From assembly GCF_035594125.1 (NCBI RefSeq), contig NC_087151.1, positions 20,041,253 through 20,105,252 of the forward strand: a DNA stretch of 64,000 bases. The letters are read 5' to 3'. A model generated the notes under the pieces. It did not search any database. It was given only the letters and a program-made list of their open reading frames with translations, and was not told where the DNA came from. This DNA comes from Scylla paramamosain (Eukaryota > Arthropoda > Malacostraca > Decapoda > Portunidae). Shown piece after piece: positions 37,061-47,361 of this stretch (the first letter of the stretch is position 1; each line of letters begins with the position of its first letter). A program made the translations under genes and the position numbers.

Positions 37061-39755
37061 ACTTATCTACGTAATAAACTTAAAAACAATCAAAATACTT
37101 TTTTTTTGGGTAATGTTATTCTCTGTCTTCATAAAAGGTGTTTTGCATGCGTTTCAGCGTTTTGGTAAGTATGAAGTTGAAAAACACTCATAAAACATAT
37201 TTTTCGACTAGTTGTTTAGTATTCCCATATAGGGGGATTTCCATGCTTTATAGTGTTTGGTGTCTATCAGGCTTAAGAACACTTAAAAGACACGTTCCTT
37301 GTAATTCCGTTTCGTTTCACCATATAGGAGGCTTTGCATGTATTTTGGATTTTTCGTATCTAATAATGTTAAAAACTATAAATACACGATTTTAGTAAGT
37401 TGTTCTCTTTCTCCATGTAGAGTTGAGTTCATGCGTTTTAATATTTTGGTACCTGAAAAACTCAAAAACGCTCACACCTACACGTCTCTCGTAATGCCTT
37501 TTTTCTTTCCCCTGTTTATATACTTTCCATGAATTTTGGCGTTTTCTACGTGACATTGTTTTTCGTAATGTTACTCCATAATGTTACTCCATGTAATGTT
37601 TCTCCATAAAATGTGTTTTGTATGCGTTTTAGCATTTTGGTACTAAAGTAACTCAAAAACTCTGAAAATGACTTTTTTTTTTTATATAATGTAATGTTTT
37701 TTTAATACAGGGTGTTTTCTATGTCTTTATCATTTTGGTGCTTAGCACGCTCATAAACACTCAAAAGACAAATTTCTAGAAATTTTGTTTCCTTTACCAT
37801 ATAGGGTGATTTGCGAGCATTTTGGGTTTTGGCACCTAAAAATGTGAAATACACTCAAAATAAAGGTTTTTCTTAAAGCAGTTCTGTTTCTTGATATAGA
37901 GTGCTATTCATTCATTTTAGCATTTGGTACCTAAGAAGCTGTAAATCTCTCGTAATATACGTTCCCTATAATTTCTTTTAGTTTCCCTAATAGAGTATTT
38001 TCCATGCTTTTTTGCATTTTTCTACTTAACAAACAAAGAAAGAAAACATTTAAATTACATGTTTTTGGTAATGTTATTTTGATTCTACCTAAAGGGTTTT
38101 TAATGCGTTTCAGCATTTTGGTAAGTATGTAGCTGAAAAACACTGGTGACAGACTTTTTTTTTTTTTATTATATGGTGCTTTTTCCATGCTTTTTTTATG
38201 GATTTGTTGCCTTGCACGCTCATAAACATTCAAAAGACACGTTTCTGGAAATCTCGTTTTCCTTCCCCCCGAATAGGGTGCTTTCCATATTATTTTTTTT
38301 TTTTGCTTCGTAACAATGTGATATACACAAAATGATCATTTTGTTTTGTATCTACATATAGAGTGCTATTTATGCTTTTTAGCGTTTTTCTACTTAAGAA
38401 GCTCAAAAATCTGGCAATGTCTTTTCGTTTGTCCATATAGGGTGTTTTCCATGTACTTTGGCGTTTTTCTATGCAACAAGCTCAAAACCAATAAAAATAC
38501 TTGTTTTTGAAAAGTAATTATCTTTTTCCATAAAGGGTGTTTTGCATGAGTTTTGAAGTTTTAGTACGTAAGTAGTGAAAATAGATGTTTTGTTAATTTT
38601 TTTTTTTTACTTGTACAAGTTTTCCATCATTTTTTTTTTTTTAGTGTTTAAGCGCATAGCACATTCATAAACACTCAAAAGACAAGTTTCTTGAAATCTC
38701 GCTTCTTTTCTCCATGAAGAGTGCTTTGCATGCATTTTATCGGTTTGGTGTGAATACACTCAAAATATACGTTTTCGGTAATATCATGTTTTTCCATATA
38801 GAGAGTTATTTATGTGTTATCGTGTTTTGGGGCCCAAGGTTAAAAACACTCATAATACATGTTCATCGTAGTGTATTTCCATTTCCCATTTAGGGTACTT
38901 CCCATGCAATTTGGCGTTTTTTTACGTATAAAAACACTCAAAATTCTTATTTTTGGTAATGTTATTTTCTTTCACTATAAAGCGTGTTTTGCATGACAGC
39001 TTTTTGTTACGAAATCAAGTCAAAAACACTCAAATGTCACGTTTTTGATAATCAAGTCAAAACACTGAAATGTCACGTTTTTCATAATAATTTCTATTCT
39101 CCTATAGGATGCTTTCCATGTTTTGTAGCGTTTGTTGCCTAGCACGCTCATAAACTCTCAAAAGACACGTTTCTGGAAAGATCGTTTCCTTTCTCCATAT
39201 ATGCATATATATATATTTTCTGTTTCTCTATAAAAAAAAAAGGTGTTTTGTATGCGTTTTAGCGTTTTGGTACGTAAGTAGTTCAAAACACTCAAAAGAC
39301 ACGCTTTTGCTAATTATTTATTTTTTTTTCCATATAGGGTTATTTTTATACTTTTAACGTTTATCGTGACTAACACGCTGAAAACTACCAAAAGACACAA
39401 TTCTCTTAATGACCTTTCGTTTCCCCATTTAGGTGGCTTTGCATGCATTTTGATGTTTGTTACCTTACACTGGGAAAAACACTAAAAATACACGCAAGGT
39501 GCATGCATGGTACGTAAGTAGCTTAAAAACACTGAAAAGAGAAGTATTTTTGGTAATGTATTGTTTTTCCCATATAGGGTACTCTCGATGCTTTCGATGA
39601 TGTTTCTTAAAATGTCGTTTCATTTTCCCATATAAAGTGCTTTACATGCATTTTGGCTTTTTGGTACCTAACAATGTTAAATACACTGAAAATACATGCT
39701 TTTTAGCGTTTTGGTACTTGAGAAGCTCAAAAACATTCATAATACATGTTTCTCG
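37061..39755. repeat. Satellite array, middle segment
   Basis: Resumption of the same satellite as 15,030-33,037, broken off at the 33,038 LTR block and then split by the gypsy insertion. All five monomer types occur. No coding potential. Confidence 0.85.
39752..39755. repeat. Target site duplication CTCG, left
   Basis: CTCG next to the LTR; the same four bases follow the right LTR at 48,653-48,656. The site lies in the TTTCTCGTAATGTC block of a satellite monomer. Confidence 0.8.
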
Positions 39756-41050
39756 TGTAACGCCACCCCCCCTCCTCCCTCCTCCTCACCGGTCCGATCA
39801 GAGCTCTAATGAGACGAGGCAAAGATCTTCACGGTGAAGAAGAAAAAAAAAAAAAAAGAGGAAGAGAGAAGAGGTGAAGCACGCACACACAATAGAAAAA
39901 AAGAAAACATTTTTGATTGGTAATGGTTCTCGCCTTCATCGTCATGGCCAGAGGGTAGGGAGAGGTTAATTATCACACAGTACCTACAGTGTGGCTTTAT
40001 TAGGAGGAACGAAAAATATAAAAATAGCAAAAATAATTAAATGAATAATACTGATGGGATTCTTTGGGTTGACTGACCCACTATGACACTTGAAATTCTG
40101 GTATGGCATATACACTTATACTCCGTCACTTAACACTACGAATACACAAGAAAATAATTACTTTTATAACTCCTCAAGAGTACCATTGATTCTGGGCACC
40201 GTTATATCCCTAAATAGCGTCACAGCCTTCATCCATCACTTCTCTACGGCAATAATATTGCTCACAACACATTCACAGTAGATTATATTTGACTAAAGAA
40301 ACATTACATGGCTAACACTTTCCCAAGACTCTGTGGCCTGTCTCCACGTGGGACCAACACCGGCTATTTTATCTGTTGCCAGAGGGAAGGGAGACGCCAT
40401 TCTCACAACACGTACTGTTACTATATCTTCACTAGAGACATGAATAATAAACATGAACACAGTAATATTCACTTCTAAATAAAAGAAAAATCAAATATTT
40501 CAGAGCTACGAGACCCACCTGTTGCCAGAGGGAAGGGAGACGCCATTCTGTGCTCTCTCCCTCAACACCCACAGGCCTCTGAAGTTATTGGAACCTTAGC
40601 TAGTTCTCTCTCTCTCTCTTCTTTCACAAATAATTTTACTGAACCGTGAGTTTAAATAAAAATGCAGGAATAATTGGCTAGCAAGGTGAGCATATAGGCT
40701 GGACATTAGTTGAAGTTAATAATTGAATTCTAAATTACTAACATATTTTATAAGCTAGGGAATGACACCTTATGAGTTACTGGTAGGCTGACGCAACATG
40801 ATGTAATCCTATTATTCGTATTACCACTGATTAGAGAAAACCACAGTTGAAATAAGTAAGACTATTTATAATAAATGTTTCAAGACTTTTAAATCACTCC
40901 CACGAATACACGCCTTATAAATATACTTTTTCATATAATCACTAAACCTTTAATTACCACTATTATCCTCCTCTTCACCGCAAGCTACAAAAGAAAACAA
41001 TTATTGGGGAGACTCAAAGAAACACAGAAATAATAAAAAGGAGCGTTACA
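39756..41050 (-). repeat. 3' LTR of gypsy element
   Basis: 1,295 bases, TGTAACG...CGTTACA. By eye it differs from the other LTR at four bases and by a 4-base indel in a CT tract. It contains a 31-base direct repeat at 40,373-40,403 and 40,519-40,549 (starting CTGTTGCCAGAGGG), possibly part of the promoter/enhancer region. Poly-A/T and AATAAA-like stretches are present. Confidence 0.95.
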
Positions 41051-41783
41051 CACGCCCATTCTCCCAGAGTTAAACTCACGGTGAAGAATACATGCAAAAT
41101 CCTACCTATACACTTTCCCTATCCTATCCATACATAAGGTCTACTAAACAGCTGACACTGACTCAACCACTTACCCTTGAGTCACCTGACTCGTACATTT
41201 CTTCCCGTAGGAAATTGTACCAACACCTTTCACATACAGAATACTTACAGGAAAAGAGAACTTGGACCCCAGTCACCCTCTGCTCTACGGGTAATCTATG
41301 GAGAAGTCACCTGACTAACTCCGTCACTCTCTTTATTCCCCGTCTCATAGAAAAGGAATAATCTATTACATTCGCAGCATTCGACACATTCGCCAACATT
41401 CACACAAATCATTCCTCTTACTACAACGAAGACTGGGGTAATACGTCCTCAAGGGAAACTTAGGACCCGTTAGAGGTGATGACTGTAACTTGAGGAGGAA
41501 GTAACCAAGTACGACGTTCCCTGGAAAGTTCACTTCTCGAACTAAAGCCCACAAGAATGGGGTACACTTCCCCGAACTGAAACACATAAGCTACCATCTG
41601 GTATGAACTGTTTTGACACGAGAATTTGGGGACGACTTTCCCGAAATGCCCCACTCTATTTGTGGCTGAGACACTTGTGACGGATGAGGATTTCCTGCTC
41701 TTAACTCACTTCATTCCTAACCCTCACATCCTATACATTATAACACTGTTCACTTCTCCTCACTCCTGAGTTCGTGCATCACA
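41051..41783 (-). other. Untranslated tail between pol and 3' LTR
   Basis: About 730 bases with no convincing gene; a 73-residue frame at 41,366-41,587 is not recognised. Next to the LTR the minus strand reads CTCTGGGAGAATGGGCGTG, a modest polypurine tract for plus-strand priming. Confidence 0.5.
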
Positions 41784-44700
41784 TTAGCACTCCTCAATAA
41801 GACGTCTGGGAGGTCGACAGCGGCGGGGAGGGAGGTCTTGATCCTCCTCCTCCTCCTCCTCAACACATCCGTCTGAATAGTTCTCCTCCAACTCCGGAAT
41901 AATTTCACTCCGGCTCACATACGGTTTCACCTTTTCTGCTGCTCTTTGTACTAACTTCCCAGAATAGGGGTCCTCCACTACATACAGTTGACCGTCCCTG
42001 ATTACCTCACTCACTCGATATGGTCCTTTCCACTTAGCATTCAATTTGGTAGAGGTACCAGGCAACGGAGTTTCTGATTTCACCCACACCAAGGACCCAA
42101 CTGAGACCTTTTCATCACGTCGTTTTCTGTTCGCCACTGCACGGTACCTCCTCTGTGACGTCACACTAGCGTCTTTAATCATGCGCTTAAGTTGCTGAAC
42201 GTCACTATCTTCAGACTGCACCGTCAGGAGAGGCGCCATGACGAAACGAGGTGGCTGTCTTGCGAAGAATGCTACATATGGAGAGACCCCCGTGCTGCTA
42301 TGTACTGCCAGATTCATGTGTGACTGACATTCACTGAGAAGGGCGGGCCACCTTAAAGGGTAACCCTTGCACATTTGGGACAGCATGGTCTTCAGGGTCC
42401 GGTGCATTCTCTCGATGAGTCCGTTTGACTGGGGGTGATAGGGAGTGGTGTAGAGCAGTTCTATCCCATGAAGACCAGCCCAGGTTCTTAGTTCTCGTCC
42501 CGTGAACTCCAAGGCATTGTCACACAGGATGGAGAGTGGCCGGCCAAAGTCAGAGATGTATTGGGAAAGCTTAGCTACTATACCCTGAGCATGTTTTGTT
42601 TTTAGAGGATAAAATTTTACATACCTAGAGAAGTGATCTATGATGGTGAGGATATACCTTTGACCTTCCTGTCCATTGGTCATGTCAGTGAGATCAATGG
42701 CAATCCTCTCCAATGGCTGCGACACTATAGGTAACTCTCGGTATGGCTGTGACATTCCTCGGTTGTGTTTGAATTTTTGGCAGTTTAGACACTCTTTAAG
42801 ATACTGTATTACATCCGACTTAATAGTAGGCCAATAAAACAACCCTTCTGCCTGCTTGATGGATTTGAACTGCCCAAAATGTCCTGATTGATCATGAGCA
42901 ACTTCTAGTGCCTTTCTGACTAGGTGTCGGGGTACTACTACAGTGTAATTTAGACTGCCATCTTTGGTCTCTCTAACATAGTGCAACACACCATCCAGAA
43001 TTTCAAACTGATCAAGGGTTGCCTTAGCAATCTTTCGCCCTGGCAACACCCCACCCTTCAAGTAGTCTAAGAGTTCATTCCAAGTTGGATCTTCGCGCTG
43101 TCCTTTAATGAATTCCTCTCGGGTTAGGCCTAACCAGGTAACGTTGGGTTGATGTGTGATAAGCCTAACAGGACGCGACAACTGATCAGCCACTACATTA
43201 TCTTTTCCCTTTACATATTTTACGCGAAAGTGATACTCGCGCATTTCCAGCATCCACCTAGTTACTCTGGGCGACTTAGTCCGCCTACGGAAGATAGTAG
43301 TGAGCGGTTGGTGGTCGGTTTGAATCTCAAAGTTGGTTCCCCAAAGGTAATGGTGGAAATGACGGCAAGCTAACACGACAGCTAACGCTTCTTTGTCGGT
43401 GACTGAATACTTCTGCACGCACTTACTGATCTTCTTAGAATAGTAACCTAGAGGTCGGACACTTTTATCAGGTTGAACTTGGTGCAGTACCGCTCCTACG
43501 CACTCATCGCTAGCATCTGTGACTAAGACCAGAGGAAGTTCAGGTTGATAACTAGCCAAAATGGGCGTTGACATAAGTTTTGTTTTGAGAGCCTCGAATG
43601 CAACCTGACATTCATCCGTCCAACTGAACTTTACATCCCCTTTCATGAGATTTGTGAGAGGCATGGCTATCTTTGAAAAATTGGGTACAAATTTCCGATA
43701 AAACCCACACATGCCAATAAATCTCCTAACTTGCTTGACATTTTTAGGTGGAGCTTGTTCTCTAATTGCTTCTAGATTTTTCTGATCAGGAGTACTTCCA
43801 TCCTTAGAAACTCGGTGACCTAGAAATTTCACCTCCTGCTTCACCAAGTCGCACTTAGTCAGATTCAGCTTGATACCTTTCTCCTCTAACAAGGCGAACA
43901 GTCTACCCAATCTTTCCTTTAGCTGGTCGAAGTTCTCGGCCCATAGAATGATATCGTCTAGATAGTTTTTGACCCATCCCTCACGCAACAAAGGCGTCAA
44001 GATTTCGGCCATCTTGCGAGAAAAGATTGCGGGTGCGCAACTCAGTCCGAACGGTAACCGACGGAAACGATACAGTGATATTCCATCAGAGAAAGTTGTT
44101 AGATCTCGGCTTTCCTCATCCAAGACTATCTGGAAGTATGCATCCTTTAAATCTAGTGTGGCATAGTACTGGTGACCTGCCGCGACATTGACCAAATCCT
44201 CAAGCCGAGGTAATGGGTAAAGATCCGCAGCTAGCCGTTCGTTCACCTGTCTAAAATCCAAACACATTCTCTTACTCCCATCAGGTTTGTTCACGAGGAC
44301 AATTGGAGACAGCCATGCTGCACTCGAAGGTTCAATCACACCTCTCTCCTCCATCTCCACTAGCATTTGAGATACTAACATCTTAGCATGTTCAGGATAA
44401 CGGTACATAGGAGATTGGCAAGGGTTTGGGTCGGACACGGCAATGTGGGCAGGTTCACCTGAGATGGTGCCTATGTCCTTCTTTTCTAACATGAACAGCT
44501 TCTCATGTGATAACACTACATTGGACAATTGTTTTTGTTGATCATTCGCGAGGTGAGCCCAATTCTGTTGATTAATGAGTCTCTGCAAACGTTCTGCTCG
44601 GGTACCATTTCCTTCTACCACATCATTCTGAGGTTCCAACTCATTCTCAATACGGGTGTGGCACACTTGTGAGGATGTATCCTCGACTGGACCAGAATAT

Positions 44701-45395
44701 TTCTCATAATAGGCCAATACTGTACCTGTCTTTAGGAACTTATGTACCTTGGACAAATTGTCTACAAGTACGGGAATGGTTTGGGTTTCACTGACTTCTA
44801 CTAACAACGGGCAGGTTTGAGAAGAATGTCGAGATTGAGGATATACCAACAGACTCGATCCCGAGTGTTCATCAACCTCAACTTGAATTACTTTACCCTG
44901 GTGGGGCTTCAGATGAACCATATCTTTGAGCTGAACTCGGCTCTTCTCTTCACATTGAACGCTCATGGGAAGAGATTGGCAAACCCTTCCTACACAAACT
45001 CGAGTCTTACGGACATGAGAAACAGAATATGAGGTTTCTCCCCAAAGCATCATCTTCTCCCGCGGATTCCAAGTTAAGCTTGACCGCTGAATAACATCAC
45101 AACCTAGCAACAAATCTCTTTGGAGGTATGAATCTGGCACTACTGAAATCCACTGTTTGCACACTTCTTGATCTCCCACATGAATTTCAACTTTTACCAT
45201 CCCAAGAACTTTTAACGGATCTCCATTTACCGCTGTTAATGATGGCAAACACCTGGATTTATCTACTTCAAGACTCAGCCTACCTACCGTACTTCGCCGG
45301 ATTAGGGTTACACAACTACCTGTGTCGAGTAACGCAGAACAGAGTTTACCACTAACTATGAGGTTGACTACAGGTGATAGATCTTCTCGGCCTAG
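41784..45395 (-). CDS. pol: Gypsy Pol: protease, RT, RNase H, integrase (expressed by UGA readthrough)
   Basis: The frame is open directly from the gag UGA (45,396-45,398) to 41,784, about 1,203 codons, in the same frame as gag. Domains in order: retropepsin with LLDTGS (45,315-45,326), later DLLLGCDVIQ; reverse transcriptase with LDLKDAYFQI, FGLSCAPAIF and active site YLDD (43,952-43,963); RNase H with VTDASDECVGAVL, TDKEALAVV and QTDHQPL; integrase with HHCC finger (H...H...CLNCQKF), AIDLTDM, CDNALEF and NGLIERMHR (DDE triad) and a GPY/F module (KWKGPYRVSEV). The C-terminus is acidic and then arginine-rich. There is no ATG between the gag stop and DTGS, so an active protease needs readthrough or splicing. 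Confidence 0.95.
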   Translation of the reverse strand, partial: LGREDLSPVVNLIVSGKLCSALLDTGSCVTLIRRSTVGRLSLEVDKSRCLPSLTAVNGDPLKVLGMVKVEIHVGDQEVCKQWISVVPDSYLQRDLLLGCDVIQRSSLTWNPREKMMLWGETSYSVSHVRKTRVCVGRVCQSLPMSVQCEEKSRVQLKDMVHLKPHQGKVIQVEVDEHSGSSLLVYPQSRHSSQTCPLLVEVSETQTIPVLVDNLSKVHKFLKTGTVLAYYEKYSGPVEDTSSQVCHTRIENELEPQNDVVEGNGTRAERLQRLINQQNWAHLANDQQKQLSNVVLSHEKLFMLEKKDIGTISGEPAHIAVSDPNPCQSPMYRYPEHAKMLVSQMLVEMEERGVIEPSSAAWLSPIVLVNKPDGSKRMCLDFRQVNERLAADLYPLPRLEDLVNVAAGHQYYATLDLKDAYFQIVLDEESRDLTTFSDGISLYRFRRLPFGLSCAPAIFSRKMAEILTPLLREGWVKNYLDDIILWAENFDQLKERLGRLFALLEEKGIKLNLTKCDLVKQEVKFLGHRVSKDGSTPDQKNLEAIREQAPPKNVKQVRRFIGMCGFYRKFVPNFSKIAMPLTNLMKGDVKFSWTDECQVAFEALKTKLMSTPILASYQPELPLVLVTDASDECVGAVLHQVQPDKSVRPLGYYSKKISKCVQKYSVTDKEALAVVLACRHFHHYLWGTNFEIQTDHQPLTTIFRRRTKSPRVTRWMLEMREYHFRVKYVKGKDNVVADQLSRPVRLITHQPNVTWLGLTREEFIKGQREDPTWNELLDYLKGGVLPGRKIAKATLDQFEILDGVLHYVRETKDGSLNYTVVVPRHLVRKALEVAHDQSGHFGQFKSIKQAEGLFYWPTIKSDVIQYLKECLNCQKFKHNRGMSQPYRELPIVSQPLERIAIDLTDMTNGQEGQRYILTIIDHFSRYVKFYPLKTKHAQGIVAKLSQYISDFGRPLSILCDNALEFTGRELRTWAGLHGIELLYTTPYHPQSNGLIERMHRTLKTMLSQMCKGYPLRWPALLSECQSHMNLAVHSSTGVSPYVAFFARQPPRFVMAPLLTVQSEDSDVQQLKRMIKDASVTSQRRYRAVANRKRRDEKVSVGSLVWVKSETPLPGTSTKLNAKWKGPYRVSEVIRDGQLYVVEDPYSGKLVQRAAEKVKPYVSRSEIIPELEENYSDGCVEEEEEEDQDLPPRRCRPPRRLIEEC

Positions 45396-45401
45396 TCATT
45401 G
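45389..45401 (-). promoter_or_regulatory. Gag-Pol stop codon in readthrough context (CAA UGA CUA G)
   Basis: On the minus strand the junction reads ACTCAATGACTAGGCC. UGA followed by CUAG is an established readthrough context (alphavirus UGA-C and mammalian UGA-CUAG genes), and CAA immediately 5' is also shared with viral readthrough sites. Gag and pol are in the same frame across it. Confidence 0.75.
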
Positions 45402-46730
45402 AGTAGAATCACCAACTGATACGTTGGGTGTTCCTTCTGTCAATTGTGTGTTACGGACTGACTGGGATTTCTTGGGAAGGGCACTTGTTCTCCCATCATT
45501 TTTCTGGGGAACTGAAGGTGTCCGTGGGGTTTTTCCCGGGCATGTGGGATTACCCCGACGGCAGCCGTACCTCCTACAATCGAAACAGTGTCCCCTTTCT
45601 GGTTTCCTCCAACAATCTCTCAGGGAATGAGTTTCAGTTTGGCAAAATGCACAGAATTTGCGAGGTGACGAAGGTGCTTTGGAGACACATGACCTACTTA
45701 TTTGTTGTTGCAACTGATCTAGTTTAGCAGCAATTTTTGACAAATTATTTTCAGACTGGGGAGAGGAAATATCTGATTGGATGCTGGCTAAACTCTGCGA
45801 GTTACTGCGAGAGCAAGAACGAGAGGTATCCTCCCCAGGATGATTAGGAACTGAATTGACTGACGCATGTTTTTGCATTAGCAAGATCCGTTCATTTTCT
45901 ACATGTTCAAGGAATTTGTTCAAGGGAATATTGTCATCCATGAACGTCTCAAGAAGATCTTTACTGCTCTTGGGGAATCCCTGCAATAACTTACGTTTGA
46001 GAAGCTTGTCTCGATCAGGTAGAATTTCACCATGAAATGTCCCTCGGATAGCTGCATAGTGACATTTGAACTTGTGAACAAAGGATTGAGGGTTTTCTAG
46101 CCAATCATAATGAAAAGAGTCACTCTGTCTCCAAGCTTGATCAAAATTCAGGTCTGCGCCAAACTCTTTGGTTAGGTATGTCTTACAGTCCTCCCATACC
46201 TTTACTTCTCCTTGTCTTTGCGCTGTGTGAATCATAACCGCCAAGTCCCCATCAACTCGCGACTTAGCCACTTCCAGTCTAGCGTCTGAATTACTTGCGC
46301 ACCGCTCAACCGACTCGAAAAACATCTGTAACCGTGCCGCTGAGTTTAAACGTTGCAATTCGTCCAACTCTAAGATCTTAATGTCACTCGGCTTGACTCT
46401 AACCTCTGAGGTTGACTTCGCAGGGGTACTTGTCATGACTGGGGCTAATGGCATGGAATGACTAGGGAGTGAGGTTTGAACTTGCAACTGACTGTTTGAA
46501 AGAACGGCTGGAGTACCTCCTCCCTCCGGGGGAACTGCCCTACTCAGCGAGTCCTCCAATCCATCAATTCTCATTGACATATTTTCAAGTTTAGCCACCA
46601 TAAACTTCATTGTATCTATCATTACCTGATTGGCATTGACCTCTGATTCTCCCTGCTCTGGATTTTCCCATCTAACTCCACCGTATTCTTCATTCTCCTC
46701 CATATCTATTAGTGACTCTATGCGATCCAT
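45396..46730 (-). CDS. gag: Gypsy Gag with zinc knuckle
   Basis: 444 residues from MDRIESLIDMEENEE. An N-terminal acidic/coiled-coil part (ANQVMIDTMKFMVAKLENMSMRIDGLEDSL), a central capsid-like helical region (LQRLNSAARLQMFFESVE to LLKRKLLQGFPKSSKDLLETF) and a nucleocapsid with one canonical CX2CX4HX4C knuckle (residues 360-373, CAFCQTETHSLRDC) and a second cysteine-rich segment (382-397, CFDCRRYGCRRGNPTC). It packages RNA and forms the particle. The ATG lies 8 bases after the stop of the upstream SGNH gene; the UGA end leads straight into pol in frame. Confidence 0.93.
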   Translation of the reverse strand: MDRIESLIDMEENEEYGGVRWENPEQGESEVNANQVMIDTMKFMVAKLENMSMRIDGLEDSLSRAVPPEGGGTPAVLSNSQLQVQTSLPSHSMPLAPVMTSTPAKSTSEVRVKPSDIKILELDELQRLNSAARLQMFFESVERCASNSDARLEVAKSRVDGDLAVMIHTAQRQGEVKVWEDCKTYLTKEFGADLNFDQAWRQSDSFHYDWLENPQSFVHKFKCHYAAIRGTFHGEILPDRDKLLKRKLLQGFPKSSKDLLETFMDDNIPLNKFLEHVENERILLMQKHASVNSVPNHPGEDTSRSCSRSNSQSLASIQSDISSPQSENNLSKIAAKLDQLQQQISRSCVSKAPSSPRKFCAFCQTETHSLRDCWRKPERGHCFDCRRYGCRRGNPTCPGKTPRTPSVPQKNDGRTSALPKKSQSVRNTQLTEGTPNVSVGDSTQ

Positions 46731-46738
46731 GTTGAACT

Positions 46739-47272
46739 TTAGTGTACAGGGCCAAATAGACGAGCTTTGGCTTTGCTAATATTCATAGCCAACTTTTGTT
46801 GAATTTGAGCCTTGGCACTGGTTTCGAAATGTACTCCATCTCTTCCAAGGGTAAACACAAAACTGTTAAAATTGATACACAAGAACTGTTTACTTTTAAG
46901 CAAAGCGGCATTCACTGCACGTTTTATCTTTTTATAGCGTTCATTCGGAATTACTGGTCTGCTAGATGGATACTGTCTATTTTCTATTTCTACCAAAATA
47001 ACCTTCGAACCGCAATTTCGTTCAATTTCTTTGCCAATGTTCAGAATTGTATCTGTTAATTCACGAGGCTGTGTATTAGGATTGATGTCGTTGCTTCCTA
47101 ACCAGAGGAAAGTGAGGTCATGTCTCCATGCCAAGACGTGATTCAATCTCTCATTAAAGAAATTCCTAGCTCTTGCTCCTCCTGCACGATATATCCTTAC
47201 TTCTGAATTCTCCACTTCCACATCAAACCTACGTGGTACCTGGCTATGACCTACAACAGCCACTTTGAACAT
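46739..47272 (-). CDS. SGNH/GDSL-type hydrolase encoded upstream of gag
   Basis: 177 residues from the ATG at 47,272 (MFKVAVVGHSQVPRRF). The four SGNH blocks are all present: Ser10 in VVGHSQ (GDS-like nucleophile), Gly in RIYRAGGARA (about 31-32), Asn61 in FLWLGSNDIN, and Asp145 and His148 in GRDGVHF. Such enzymes are esterases or lipases. Length is typical of a compact SGNH domain. It lies between the primer site and gag, in a different frame, ending TAA 8 bases before the gag ATG, suggesting reinitiation or alternative mRNA use. The frame stays open upstream to 47,428 through the primer site into the LTR, but the internal ATG fits the domain start. Esterase ORFs are known in CR1-type LINEs and some Ngaro/DIRS elements; I do not recall one as a standard gene of Ty3/gypsy elements. 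Confidence 0.82.
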   Translation of the reverse strand: MFKVAVVGHSQVPRRFDVEVENSEVRIYRAGGARARNFFNERLNHVLAWRHDLTFLWLGSNDINPNTQPRELTDTILNIGKEIERNCGSKVILVEIENRQYPSSRPVIPNERYKKIKRAVNAALLKSKQFLCINFNSFVFTLGRDGVHFETSAKAQIQQKLAMNISKAKARLFGPVH

Positions 47273-47338
47273 TACTTGACCCAATATTACCCAACTGCCA
47301 GTACTCTGTCTCTCCCAATACGACTGGCCAAGACTACA

Positions 47339-47360
47339 GCGAATCCCACCGCTGCCACCA
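47339..47360 (-). other. Primer binding site, tRNA-Leu
   Basis: One base after the 5' LTR, the minus strand reads TGGTGGCAGCGGTGGGAT and continues TCG, the complement of a eukaryotic tRNA-Leu 3' end (...ATCCCACCGCTGCCA plus CCA). Confidence 0.85.
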
Positions 47361-47361
47361 G

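Noticed and set aside
41366..41587. Possible envelope gene after pol
   Set aside because: Only a 73-codon frame without signal peptide, membrane segment or recognisable motif.
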